A stretch of DNA of 64,000 nt. It comes from Mycobacterium sp. IDR2000157661 (GTDB lineage: Bacteria; Actinomycetota; Actinomycetes; Mycobacteriales; Mycobacteriaceae). The stretch covers positions 1,302,001-1,366,000 of the forward strand of contig NZ_CP081006.1 of assembly GCF_022317005.1 (NCBI RefSeq), written 5' to 3'. The stretch's first letter is position 1. Every line of letters begins with the position of its first letter. This document shows, piece after piece, positions 42,137-50,393 of the stretch. The position numbers and the translations under genes are program-made. The notes beneath the pieces are model-generated. The model was not told the origin of the DNA and made no database searches. It saw nothing but the letters and a program-made list of their open reading frames with translations.

Positions 42137-43315
42137 GTGAGCGGTATGACGGCATACGAGGTCTGGGACGCCGACAATCATATGTACGAGACCATCGACG
42201 CGTACACGCGGTACCTGCCGGAGAAGTATTCCGAGGCGCTGAAGTTCGTCGACGTCAAAGGCCGCAAGAAGCTGCAGATTCTCGGAGTCGTCACCGAAAC
42301 CATCCCCAATCCGACGTACGAGGTGATACCCACGCCCGGCGCCTGGTCCGACTACTTCCGAGGCATCAACCCCGAGGGCAAGACCCTGCGTGAGCTGGCC
42401 CAGCCGATCCGCTGCCCCGACGAGTTCCGCCGCCCCGATCTGCGCCTGGCGTTGATGGACCGCCAGGGCGTCGACGGTGCCGTGATGTTCCCGACGACGG
42501 CGGGCATGCTGGAGGAAAGGACCAAATCCGACACCGAGCTCACCCATGCCGTCACGCACGCGTTCAATCGCTGGCTGCTCGAGGACTGGACCTTCAACTA
42601 CCAGAACCGGATCTTTCCCGTGCCCGCTATCTCGCTGAACGATCCCGCACTGGGCGTCCAGGAGCTCGACTGGTGCCTGGAGAACGGCGCGAGGACGGTG
42701 TTGATTCGGCCCGCGCCGGTGCCACGCGAGGACGGCACCTCTCGTTCAGCGGCGCTACCGGAATTCGACGAATTCTGGCGGCTGGTCGAGTCTTCAGGCA
42801 TCTCAGTGCAGATGCACAACTCCGACTCGGGCTATGAGCGCTACGTCGACGACTGGGAGGACGCGGCCGAGTTCAACGGATTCGCGCTCAGCAAGCTGCG
42901 GGGTTTCATCTACGAGGAGAGTAGGAACATCTTCGACACCCTCGCCGCGTTCATCGCCCACGGGGTGTTCGAGCGCTTTCCCGGAGTGCGCATCGGGGTG
43001 GTCGAGAACGGCGGCTCGTGGGCGCACCGCCTACTGGACGTCTTCGACCGCGTGTACCGCAAGCGGCCATACGACTTCAGCGAGCATCCCAGTGAGGTCT
43101 TCCGCAGGCACGTCTGGATCAATCCGTTTCACGAGGAGGACATGTCGGTGCTCGTCGATCTCCTCGGCGCGGACCGTGTGATGTTCGGTTCGGACTACCC
43201 GCATCCCGAAGGTCTCGCCGAACCCGTGGACTTCGTCGAGGAGTTGAATGGTCTACCGGGTGACACCGCTGCGAAGGTGATGGGCGGGAACCTCAAGGAA
43301 CTCATCGGTATCTGA
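42137..43315 (+). CDS. PF04909 amidohydrolase, YET subtype (3 of 5)
   Basis: The 392-aa protein has the metal motif D-N-H in WDADNHMYETIDAYTRYLP near the start, His in SVQMHNSDSGYE near 230 and the catalytic Asp in MFGSDYPHPEGLAEP near 345. It resembles the proteins at 57018 and 61547 (shared MYET/YET and SDYPH-PEG features). Probably a metal-dependent decarboxylase or hydrolase of a cyclic acid. GTG 42137 is chosen because GGAGG lies 8 bases upstream; ATG 42122 would start almost within the operator. It is followed after 15 bases by the NTF2-like gene. Confidence 0.83.
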   Translation: MSGMTAYEVWDADNHMYETIDAYTRYLPEKYSEALKFVDVKGRKKLQILGVVTETIPNPTYEVIPTPGAWSDYFRGINPEGKTLRELAQPIRCPDEFRRPDLRLALMDRQGVDGAVMFPTTAGMLEERTKSDTELTHAVTHAFNRWLLEDWTFNYQNRIFPVPAISLNDPALGVQELDWCLENGARTVLIRPAPVPREDGTSRSAALPEFDEFWRLVESSGISVQMHNSDSGYERYVDDWEDAAEFNGFALSKLRGFIYEESRNIFDTLAAFIAHGVFERFPGVRIGVVENGGSWAHRLLDVFDRVYRKRPYDFSEHPSEVFRRHVWINPFHEEDMSVLVDLLGADRVMFGSDYPHPEGLAEPVDFVEELNGLPGDTAAKVMGGNLKELIGI

Positions 43316-43330
43316 CGAAGAGGCGACGGT

Positions 43331-43894
43331 ATGACGCTCGATCGCGTGGCTTTGCACAGGAGGCTTGCCCACGCCAAGTGGGAGGCGTACTCGAAGGTTA
43401 CGGAGACGAACTTCGTCACCTACGGCGACGAGTGGATATATGCACCCGATGCCGTGATGATGTGCCCCCTTTTCAACGGTGGCGTTGCGCAGCAGATGGC
43501 CGACCTCTTTTCGGACGAGCTGGCCGCAGCCATCGCCGAACACGCCCCCGACGGTGACATGCTCACCCCGGAGTTTCGGATGTGGTGGAAGCACATGCCG
43601 GACTTCAGAAACGTCACACCGTTCGAATGCGATGTGTTCGACTGGGGCTTCGTGGCCCGCGACACCTACGCGGGAACTCTCGCCGACGGGACAGTGCTGG
43701 AACTGCGGGAGTGGGATTACATCTGGACCAACGAGGACGGGCATATCAACCGCTGGGACTGGTTCGTCGACTCTCGCCAGTGGTACCCGTTCCTGAAACT
43801 CATCGGCCTGGATCCCGCCGAACTCACATTTCAGGGGTACACGATCAACTTCCTGCGGCAAGGCGACGTCAGCCGGCCAGCAGGAGACCGGTGA
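43331..43894 (+). CDS. Conserved protein, possible NTF2/SnoaL-like fold (paralog A)
   Basis: The 187-aa protein is rich in Trp, Phe, Tyr and Asp (FVTYGDEWIYAPDAVMM; MWWKHMPDFRNVTPFEC; REWDYIWTNE). The pattern suggests a cone-shaped NTF2-like enzyme or ligand-binding fold, but no family could be named. It follows an amidohydrolase in the same operon. The next gene, on the opposite strand and starting one base after this stop, encodes a paralog more than half identical. Confidence 0.7.
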   Translation: MTLDRVALHRRLAHAKWEAYSKVTETNFVTYGDEWIYAPDAVMMCPLFNGGVAQQMADLFSDELAAAIAEHAPDGDMLTPEFRMWWKHMPDFRNVTPFECDVFDWGFVARDTYAGTLADGTVLELREWDYIWTNEDGHINRWDWFVDSRQWYPFLKLIGLDPAELTFQGYTINFLRQGDVSRPAGDR

Positions 43895-44446
43895 TCAGGC
43901 GCCGACGCCGCCCTCACGCAGGAAGTTGACGGTGTATTGCTGGCTCGTCAACCCCTTCGCTTCGAGCCCGACGAGCGAAACCAACTGCTCCCACTTGTCA
44001 TGGTCCACAAACCAGTCCCACCGCGTGACGTGGCCGCTCTCGTTGGTCCAGATGTAGTCCCACTCTCGTAGTTCCAACACCGTTCCGTCGGCGAGCGTCC
44101 CCGCGTAGGTGTCACAGGACGTGAAACCCCAATCTCCAGCGACGCATTCGAACGGACTGACGAGGCGGTAGTCCGGCATATGCTTCCACCACATACGCCA
44201 CTCCGCGGTGAGCATGTCACCGTCCGGCGCATACTCGGCCATCGCCGCGGCTACTTCATCGGAGAACATTTCGCGTGCCGTCTGGGGGACGCCGTTGTTG
44301 AAATGCGGGCTCATCATGACGTAGTCAGGTGCGAAGATGAACTTGTCGCCGAACGTGACGTGGCGCCCTCGGTCAATGGGTTTCGCGTAACCCTCCCACT
44401 TCTCGAAGGCGATCTTTTCGTTCAAGGCAACACGATCCTGGGTCAT
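43895..44446 (-). CDS. Conserved protein, possible NTF2/SnoaL-like fold (paralog B)
   Basis: The 183-aa paralog of the preceding protein shares a 24-residue identical block around DTYAGTLADG...YIWTNE and the MWWKHMPD motif. The two genes meet tail to tail with no gap. This copy is the last gene of the minus-strand operon 47711-43895 (alcohol dehydrogenase, SnoaL-like, SDR, LLM oxidoreductase). ATG 44446 has GAGAGGAAG upstream. Function unknown. Confidence 0.7.
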   Translation of the reverse strand: MTQDRVALNEKIAFEKWEGYAKPIDRGRHVTFGDKFIFAPDYVMMSPHFNNGVPQTAREMFSDEVAAAMAEYAPDGDMLTAEWRMWWKHMPDYRLVSPFECVAGDWGFTSCDTYAGTLADGTVLELREWDYIWTNESGHVTRWDWFVDHDKWEQLVSLVGLEAKGLTSQQYTVNFLREGGVGA

Positions 44447-44462
44447 GTCGTCTTCCTCTCGA

Positions 44463-45419
44463 CTAGGTCAGCTCGACGAACTTCTTCAGGTAAGTCCACG
44501 CGATTCCGGGCGGCATTCCGCCGCACAGCGGGTTGATATTGAACACCTCACCAGCAGCAAGGCGCTTACGTGCTTCGTCGACGGGCAGTATCACGTGAGA
44601 CGTCGATCTGTGCCGCAGTTCATCGACAGTCGTGGCGGTGGTGATATTGGCTGAAACGGTGTTGTCGGGATTCCATTCCGAGTAGGCCATCGCGTCGTGC
44701 AGCAGATACTTGCCGATCTCGTCCCACGCCGCATCGAGATCCTCAGCCACGAAGCAGTTGGTTGCAGCGTCGCGCTCGGGGATCAACATGAAGCCGGGTT
44801 CAAAACCGTTGTCGCGGCACGCCTTTTCATACGCTTCTTGCATGCCGGGAACGCCTCCGTTCGCCAGCAGTCCCAGGCCGTTTCGTCCTGCGCGACGCGC
44901 GGCGGCGAGGCTTGCGCCGCCCCAACTCATCATCGGGCCTTCTGGTGTGCGAGGACGGGGCGTGACCTTCATCCGCCGACCGTCGTGCACCACCTCCTCG
45001 CCGGCGAGTAGCCGACGCAACAGGCCGAGCTTCTCATCGGCCAGGCGGCCGCGATCGGAGAGGGAGAGGCCAAAGTGGGCGTATTCCTCGGCCCGGTAAC
45101 CGATCCCGAAGACGTAGGTAGCCCGCCCGGAGCTGATGTGGTCCAGGACCGCCATGTCCTCCGCCAGACGGGCAGGATCGTAGAAGGGCAGGAGGATCAC
45201 CAGGTTCAGCATCAATTTACTGGTACGCGCGGCAATCGCCGCGCCCAGCAGTAGTGGCGACGGGAGATAACCGTCGTCAGCGCAATGATGTTCGCATAGC
45301 ACCGCGGCAACGCATCCGCGGCTTTCGGCCCACGCCGACATCTCGCAAGCCGCCCCGTACAGCTCAGTGGGTGGTGCACCGATGGACGGTGCTCGCATGT
45401 CGAATCGGAGGGTGAACAT
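44463..45419 (-). CDS. LLM-class flavin/F420-dependent oxidoreductase
   Basis: The 318-aa protein is a luciferase-like monooxygenase TIM barrel: LCEHHCADDGYLPSPLLLGAAIA near residue 45, LPFYDPARLAEDMAVLDHIS near 88 and GRATYVFGIGYRAEEY near 112. In mycobacteria such proteins usually use F420. The reaction could be an oxidation or monooxygenation of a pathway intermediate. It sits 8 bases after the SDR in the IclR-adjacent operon. Confidence 0.83.
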   Translation of the reverse strand: MFTLRFDMRAPSIGAPPTELYGAACEMSAWAESRGCVAAVLCEHHCADDGYLPSPLLLGAAIAARTSKLMLNLVILLPFYDPARLAEDMAVLDHISSGRATYVFGIGYRAEEYAHFGLSLSDRGRLADEKLGLLRRLLAGEEVVHDGRRMKVTPRPRTPEGPMMSWGGASLAAARRAGRNGLGLLANGGVPGMQEAYEKACRDNGFEPGFMLIPERDAATNCFVAEDLDAAWDEIGKYLLHDAMAYSEWNPDNTVSANITTATTVDELRHRSTSHVILPVDEARKRLAAGEVFNINPLCGGMPPGIAWTYLKKFVELT

Positions 45420-45427
45420 TTCGACGT

Positions 45428-46264
45428 CTAGCTCCCCTGGCGTTGATCGGTACCCATGACTTCGACGCTCATCTGCATGATCAGCCGCACAACCTCGTTG
45501 CGAGACATGGATTTGAAGAGCTCAAACGCCATCCGGATGTCGTCGCCTGTGGCGATCGTCGGTCCGTTGCCAAGGTTGGCAAAGGCCTCGTCGACCACAC
45601 TCTCGGCGGTGACGGCACCCTCGGGAATCTCATCGAGAGATGACAAGCGCCCGCGCTCGAACTCCAACTTGCGCAGCGCCGGCGTGTCGGTCATGCCAAG
45701 GACCAGACCGAGGACGTCTACCCCCTTGTCGTGCAGTTCGGCCCACAGGCCCTCGGTGAACACCATGTCGAAGGCCTTGGTTCCGCCGTAAGCCACCATG
45801 TTCCGGCCACCGGCCAGTGCGGCCCCGGACGTGAAGTTCACGATGCCGCCTCTACCCCGGCCGACCATTGGGCCGGCGAAGTGGTGACACAACCGCATCA
45901 GCACCAGACAGTTGCGTTGCAGCAGGGACTCAGCTGCCGACACCGGATTGGAGAGAAAGGGTTGGTAATTCGGATCACCGCCCGCGCAATAGACCAACAT
46001 GCCGACATCTATGTCGGCGGTGGCATCAATGATCGTTCTCGAGGCATCAGCGTCGGTGAGGTCCACCGGCAGCGTCCGGGTCTGAGCACCGGTGCGCCTG
46101 CGGATGCCTTCGGCCACCTCCTCGAGCACATGCTGACGACGAGCGACGAGCACCACGTTGACCCCTTGGGACGCGATTCGCTCGGCGAACAAAGCCCCGA
46201 CACCGTCAGACGCACCGACGGCGATCGCCCAGGGCCCGTACTTCGTCGCGAAGTCGTCGATCAC
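45428..46264 (-). CDS. SDR oxidoreductase
   Basis: The 278-aa protein has VGASDGVGALFAERIASQG near residue 16, CAGGD near 94 in place of NAG, Ser in NFTSGAALAG near 145 and YGGTK near 156. Start GTG 46264 overlaps the stop of the SnoaL-like gene by four bases (GTGA); an earlier start at 46321 would overlap that gene by 61 bases. Resembles the 17-beta-hydroxysteroid-dehydrogenase-like SDR branch. Substrate unknown. Confidence 0.82.
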   Translation of the reverse strand: MIDDFATKYGPWAIAVGASDGVGALFAERIASQGVNVVLVARRQHVLEEVAEGIRRRTGAQTRTLPVDLTDADASRTIIDATADIDVGMLVYCAGGDPNYQPFLSNPVSAAESLLQRNCLVLMRLCHHFAGPMVGRGRGGIVNFTSGAALAGGRNMVAYGGTKAFDMVFTEGLWAELHDKGVDVLGLVLGMTDTPALRKLEFERGRLSSLDEIPEGAVTAESVVDEAFANLGNGPTIATGDDIRMAFELFKSMSRNEVVRLIMQMSVEVMGTDQRQGS

Positions 46265-46662
46265 CGAGCTGACACCCCGACGAGTCGCACTGAGGTGTAT
46301 TTGCGCCGTGCGATCCGCCATCCGTCAACCGTGCGCACGGCGTGATCGTCGTAGTAACCAACGGGATTGGCACCCGAGCCGTCGTCAGTCAAGATCAAAG
46401 CATCGACGTATGTTCGTACTTCTGCCGCGTCACCATCGATGTCGATCCTTTGGTTGGTCATCCGGTGCATGGTGTGAGCGGCCCCGACGTGGATCGCCGC
46501 CATGAATTCGGCCACCTCGACATCGCCCGTCCAACGGCCGACCTCGCCGTAGTCCACTTCGGCATCACTAGTGAAAACTGTCGACAGCAAATCATATTGC
46601 CGACTATCAATCGCTGTCGCATAGCGGATCGTGAGGTCGACGAGTTCTTCGCGGTCTGTCAT
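46261..46662 (-). CDS. SnoaL/NTF2-like protein
   Basis: The 133-aa protein has the usual SnoaL-like length and pattern: ELVDLTIRYATAIDSRQYDLLSTVF at the start and DDHAVRTVDGWRIARRKYT at the end. Such proteins act as dehydratases, isomerases or hydroxylases on small cyclic substrates. It overlaps the alcohol dehydrogenase stop and the SDR start by four bases each, in the middle of the operon. A second member is encoded at 60319. Confidence 0.8.
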   Translation of the reverse strand: MTDREELVDLTIRYATAIDSRQYDLLSTVFTSDAEVDYGEVGRWTGDVEVAEFMAAIHVGAAHTMHRMTNQRIDIDGDAAEVRTYVDALILTDDGSGANPVGYYDDHAVRTVDGWRIARRKYTSVRLVGVSAR

Positions 46663-47711
46663 GCGACATCTCCATTCGGGTGAATGACGACCCGGGGCGG
46701 CCCCGCGGACTTCCGAGCCTCGTCCAGTGCGTCGGGCACTTCATCGAGACCGATGATCTTTCCGATGCTGGGCAATGGGTCGAGCCGGCCTTCGACCACC
46801 GCATCCAGAACGCCGTACCAGTCCTGGGGCATCGGGCCTCCGCCGAATTGCAGCGTCAGGCCGTTGCGGGTGGCCTCGGTGATGTCGAGGGTGTCTCCGG
46901 TGTACCAGCCTCCGGCGCAGTAGATGCGAGAGGAGAACTCCGCCTCTTTGACGATCGAGTCGATGAGGCCGGCTGCGCCAACGCATTCGAACACCACCGC
47001 CGAGCCGCCCAGGTGGCGTTCGGCACGCACCTCGCGGAACACGTCGAACACCGAGCGTTGCGCGGGGTCGACCAAGACGTGCGCGCCGAAGCTTGCTGCG
47101 GCCAGTTCACGACGATCGGCATTGAAATCGGAAATGATGATCGGCTCGATACCTCGGGCGGACAGCGCTGCGACGGCGGACAATCCGATCGCGCCCGCAC
47201 CGATCACGATGGGGATCTCGCCGGGCTCGAGTTTGGATGCGCGGACATAGAACTCGCCGACCGCAAACGCATCGACGACGGCGATGGCGTCACTTGATAC
47301 GGATCCATCGACGATCTTCGCCGTCGCCTCGGGCACCACGAGCAGCTCACCGAAACTGCCCTGCGCTTCGGGATGCTGACCGATGATGCGCAGGCCGCCG
47401 GCACCTCCGTCGACCAGCCGGATCGGCATCGACGTGACGCGCGAACCGATCGGGAACGCGTCGCTGCACCCGGGCCCGTGGCCGATCACCTCGCCCACAA
47501 ATTCGTGCCCCATCACGATGTCGCGGTCCGCGTCGTAGAGCGATCGGCCCGTCGGATCGTCGATCGCGAGTTCTGGGTGATCCATGAAGTGCACGTCGGA
47601 GGCGCAGATCGCGGTGCTGAGTGTCTTGAGCAATAAGTCGCCTTGGCCGGGTAGGGGATCTGCGGTCTCGCGGACACTCAGTCGGCCACCCCGCAACACG
47701 ACTGCGCGCAA
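46659..47711 (-). CDS. Zinc-type alcohol dehydrogenase (MDR family)
   Basis: The 350-aa protein has the catalytic Zn ligand region ICASDVHFMDHP near residue 36 and GHEFVGEVIG near 68. The NAD-binding GAGAIGLSAVAALSARG is near 172. The structural-zinc four-Cys loop is missing, as in several medium-chain subgroups. It is the first gene of the five-gene operon and divergent from the IclR regulator 84 bases away, with a palindrome between. Substrate unknown. Confidence 0.83.
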   Translation of the reverse strand: MRAVVLRGGRLSVRETADPLPGQGDLLLKTLSTAICASDVHFMDHPELAIDDPTGRSLYDADRDIVMGHEFVGEVIGHGPGCSDAFPIGSRVTSMPIRLVDGGAGGLRIIGQHPEAQGSFGELLVVPEATAKIVDGSVSSDAIAVVDAFAVGEFYVRASKLEPGEIPIVIGAGAIGLSAVAALSARGIEPIIISDFNADRRELAAASFGAHVLVDPAQRSVFDVFREVRAERHLGGSAVVFECVGAAGLIDSIVKEAEFSSRIYCAGGWYTGDTLDITEATRNGLTLQFGGGPMPQDWYGVLDAVVEGRLDPLPSIGKIIGLDEVPDALDEARKSAGPPRVVIHPNGDVA

Positions 47712-47731
47712 TGTTATCTCACTTCTCTATT

Positions 47732-47753
47732 ATTCGAGATATGGTTCTCGAAT
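47732..47753. promoter_or_regulatory. Probable IclR operator
   Basis: ATTCGAGA (47732-47739) and TCTCGAAT (47746-47753) form perfect 8-bp arms with a 6-base spacer. The site lies between the divergent alcohol dehydrogenase (start 47711) and IclR (start 47795) genes, the usual place for an IclR binding site. Confidence 0.65.
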
Positions 47754-47794
47754 TACTGAAACGACCGTAGAAGGCACCATACGAGGAGTCAAGG

Positions 47795-48667
47795 TTGCGC
47801 GGAGCGAATTCGGCACCGACCGAACGAGTTCTCGATGTGATCGAGTTGCTCAGCCACCCCCCGAACGCACAGATGCGGTTCTCCGACATCGTTCGCGAAC
47901 TCAACCTCTCGCAGGCCACCGCACACGCGATTCTCAAGACGTTGACCGATCGCGGCTGGGTGGGCCGGGATCCCGTCGCCAAGACGTTCAGTCTCGGCCC
48001 GACGCTCGCGCTCATCGCCGCCCGACTCGACGCGGCCCGTCCGATGGCTCACCTCGCACACGACGCGGCACGCCGCCTGGCCACGACAGTCGACGTGCCC
48101 GCCTCAGTCATCGAGCGGGCCGGAGACGACCTGGTCATCACCTCCTTCGAACAGCCCAAGGGATCAGTGATCTCAGCGTCACCGAACGAACGCATCCCCT
48201 ACACCGCGCCCTTCGGTGTCGCATTCGCGGCGTGGGACACCCCGGACGCACAACGGGCCTGGATCGAACGTGCGGCCGCTGATGACCGGGCACTCACCCG
48301 CCAGTTGTATGACGTTCTCGCGCAAACACGCGAGCGGGGCTACGACGTCGACTGGATGACGCCGGCACTTGCCCAGGCGGCGCAGGCGATCGGTTCACTT
48401 TCAGAGCATGCGCTACCGGTTAACATGCGGTCGATCATCGAACAACTGCGTGTTGAGTTCACCTCGGCGGCGCTGGCAACCGACAACAACACGCGCTCGC
48501 CGCGTCCCGTCGCGACAATCTCGGCACCAGTGCTCGACCGGGCCGGTCATATTCAGCTCGTACTCGGTATTCATCCGGTGCGTCCGATGACGATGTCTGA
48601 GGTCCGCTCGGCCGCACAACCTCTGCTGCGGGAAATCGCGCAGCTGACGAACGACGTGCGCGCGTAG
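47795..48667 (+). CDS. IclR-family transcriptional regulator
   Basis: The 290-aa protein has a winged helix at about 8-62 (RVLDVIELLSHPPNAQMRFSDIVREL, then SQATAHAILKTLTDRGWVGRD). An IclR effector domain covers about 75-250. Start TTG 47795 has GAGGAG 7 bases upstream. It probably controls itself and the divergent alcohol dehydrogenase operon through the palindrome at 47732. The effector is unknown. It is the last catabolic gene before the mobile-element patch. Confidence 0.84.
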   Translation: MRGANSAPTERVLDVIELLSHPPNAQMRFSDIVRELNLSQATAHAILKTLTDRGWVGRDPVAKTFSLGPTLALIAARLDAARPMAHLAHDAARRLATTVDVPASVIERAGDDLVITSFEQPKGSVISASPNERIPYTAPFGVAFAAWDTPDAQRAWIERAAADDRALTRQLYDVLAQTRERGYDVDWMTPALAQAAQAIGSLSEHALPVNMRSIIEQLRVEFTSAALATDNNTRSPRPVATISAPVLDRAGHIQLVLGIHPVRPMTMSEVRSAAQPLLREIAQLTNDVRA

Positions 48668-48684
48668 CGACACCGATTTTCGAC

Positions 48685-49075
48685 TCATTCGTCACTTCTG
48701 TATCCACCGCGGAGTTCTTGCCTCACGTCAAGATGCGCGCGTAGGGGGGTTCGTTGCCTCACGTAAGCGTGCGCGCTTGAGTAGGTCCGCTTGAGTGCCA
48801 CGATGTGCTGCACCGTCACGTCCTGATGATCGACAGCGCGGTGAAACGGGGTGGCTGCCTGGTCGTGTTTCTTCGACACCTTCGCGCCGCGGCGAGTGAG
48901 CATCGGCGCCAGTCGCTTGCCGGCCGGCATGCCCGACACGTTCCAGCAGAAGTCAACGCCGCGATGACCTCGGGACCGTACTTGACCGAAGGAGGCCTGC
49001 GCGGTGTGACAATCTTGGCCGTCAGCGCTGCTTTTGAGTGCCCTGCGAGCATGGCTTCGGTGCCACCCCGTGTTC
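48685..49075 (-). pseudogene. Decayed integrase-type transposase, 3' part
   Basis: On the minus strand the fragments read, in order across frames: TGWHRSHARRALK, then KIVTPRRPPSVKYGPEVIAALT, then WNVSGMPAGKRLAPML, then KVSKKHDQAATPFHRAV and a short tail. These are recognisable pieces of a mycobacterial integrase-core transposase. The reading frame changes between the first and second pieces and again near 48950, where one base is missing. The whole central catalytic domain between LAPML and the KHD...TPFHRAV C-terminus is deleted. The 5' part lies on the other side of the IS21 element, at 51242-51369. Confidence 0.75.
48715..48776. repeat. Terminal repeats of an old IS remnant (two direct copies)
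   Basis: Copy 1 starts at 48715 and copy 2 at 48750. Both carry TTGCCTCACGT followed by TGCGCGC and repeat with a period of about 36 bases. The same sequence occurs in inverted orientation at 51359-51387, so these mark the ends of the decayed element. Confidence 0.65.
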
Positions 49076-49081
49076 GCTCAC
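49076..49081. repeat. Target site duplication, left copy
   Basis: GCTCAC directly flanks the left inverted repeat and is repeated at 51242-51247. Confidence 0.85.
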
Positions 49082-49134
49082 TGTTGACGACGGTTGAAAA
49101 CTAGGCCAGTTGCGACGGTCGAAAAGTAGGCCAC
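49082..49134. repeat. IS21 element left terminal inverted repeat
   Basis: 53 bp starting TGTTGACGAC and ending AAAAGTAGGCCAC. It is matched by the reverse complement of 51189-51241 at 47 of 53 positions. Confidence 0.92.
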
Positions 49135-49151
49135 CCATACAGATTGGATGG

Positions 49152-50393
49152 GTGATCTCCTTGGAAGACTGGGCCTTCATTCGGCATCTTCACCGCAGCG
49201 AGGGTTTGTCGCAGCGGGCCATTGCACGTCAACTCGGCATCGCGCGTGACACGGTGGCTAGTGCGCTGGCCAGCGACGATCCACCAAAGTACGAGAGGGA
49301 ATCGCCGGCCTCGGCGATCAACGAGGTGGAACCGCGGATTCGGGCGTTGTTGTCGGCCTATCCCCGGATGTCGGCGACGGTGCTCGCCGAGCGGGTGGGG
49401 TGGACGGGCTCGATCTCCTGGTTTGGGGAGCGGGTCCGGATGATCCGCCCGGAGTACCTGCCCGCTGATCCGGTCGACCGCCTCGAGCATCCGCCGGGTC
49501 GGGTGGTCCAGTGCGATCTGTGGTTCCCGGCACCCAAGATCGCGGTCGGGTTCGGTCAGGAGGCGATGCTGCCGGTGCTGGTGATGGTGGCCGCGTTCTC
49601 CCGCTTCATCGCCGCGGTGATGCTGCCCTCGCGCCAAACCATGGATCTGGTGGCCGGGATGTGGCAGCTGCTCTCACAGAACTTCACCGCGGTGCCGCAC
49701 GAGTTGTGGTGGGACAACGAGGCCGGGATCGGACGCCGCGGCCGGTTAACCGATCCGGTCACCGCGTTGATCGGGACGCTGGGTTCGCGGCTGGTGCAAC
49801 TCAAACCCTATGACCCCGAGTCCAAGGGCATCGTGGAGCGAGCCAACCGGTATCTGGAGACTTCGTTTCTGCCCGGGCGCAGCTTCACCTCACCGCAGGA
49901 CTTCAATGATCAACTGGGACTGTGGCTTCCGACCGCAAACCGTCGTCGGGTGCGGGTGTTGGATGGTCGCCCGGTGGACTTCTTGGCTGCCGACCAAGCC
50001 CAGATGCTGACCCTGCCACCGGTGGCGCCGACAGTGGAGACGAAGACGTCGGTGCGGTTGGGGCGTGACTACTACCTGCGGGTGGCCGGCAACGACTACT
50101 CGGTGGATCCGAGTGCGATCGGCCAGCTCGTCGAGGTGAGGACCACCCTGGCCCAGGTGACCGTGATGCGGACGGGGCGCCTGCTGGCTGCTCACGATCG
50201 CTGCTGGGCAGCGCGACAGACCCTGACCGACCCTAAACACGTCGAGACCGCTGCGGTGTTGCGTCGACAGTTCCAAGCCGGGCCGCCACCGGCGACCGGT
50301 GACCAGCTGGTGCGTGATCTGGCAGACTACGACCGGGCATTCGGCGTCGACTTCACCACTGCCGAAGTCACTTCTGATGGTGAGGTGGCATGA
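49152..50393 (+). CDS. istA: IS21-family transposase IstA
   Basis: The 413-aa protein has an N-terminal helix-turn-helix (about 5-45: SLEDWAFIRHLH, then LSQRAIARQLGIARDTVASAL). The DDE integrase core shows Asp in VVQCDLWFPA near residue 120, Asp in LWWDNEAGIG near 190 and Glu in GIVERANRYLETSF near 230. A C-terminal beta-barrel domain follows. It cuts and joins the element ends with the help of IstB. GTG 49152 gives the normal family start (ISLEDWA); a longer reading from 49110 would run through the inverted repeat. Overlaps istB by four bases. Confidence 0.9.
   Translation: MISLEDWAFIRHLHRSEGLSQRAIARQLGIARDTVASALASDDPPKYERESPASAINEVEPRIRALLSAYPRMSATVLAERVGWTGSISWFGERVRMIRPEYLPADPVDRLEHPPGRVVQCDLWFPAPKIAVGFGQEAMLPVLVMVAAFSRFIAAVMLPSRQTMDLVAGMWQLLSQNFTAVPHELWWDNEAGIGRRGRLTDPVTALIGTLGSRLVQLKPYDPESKGIVERANRYLETSFLPGRSFTSPQDFNDQLGLWLPTANRRRVRVLDGRPVDFLAADQAQMLTLPPVAPTVETKTSVRLGRDYYLRVAGNDYSVDPSAIGQLVEVRTTLAQVTVMRTGRLLAAHDRCWAARQTLTDPKHVETAAVLRRQFQAGPPPATGDQLVRDLADYDRAFGVDFTTAEVTSDGEVA

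Noticed and set aside
48816..49052. A 78-codon small protein on the minus strand
   Set aside because: Its first part is transposase-derived (PRRPPSVKYGPEVIAALT) and its second part is frameshifted nonsense; treated as part of the decayed transposase.
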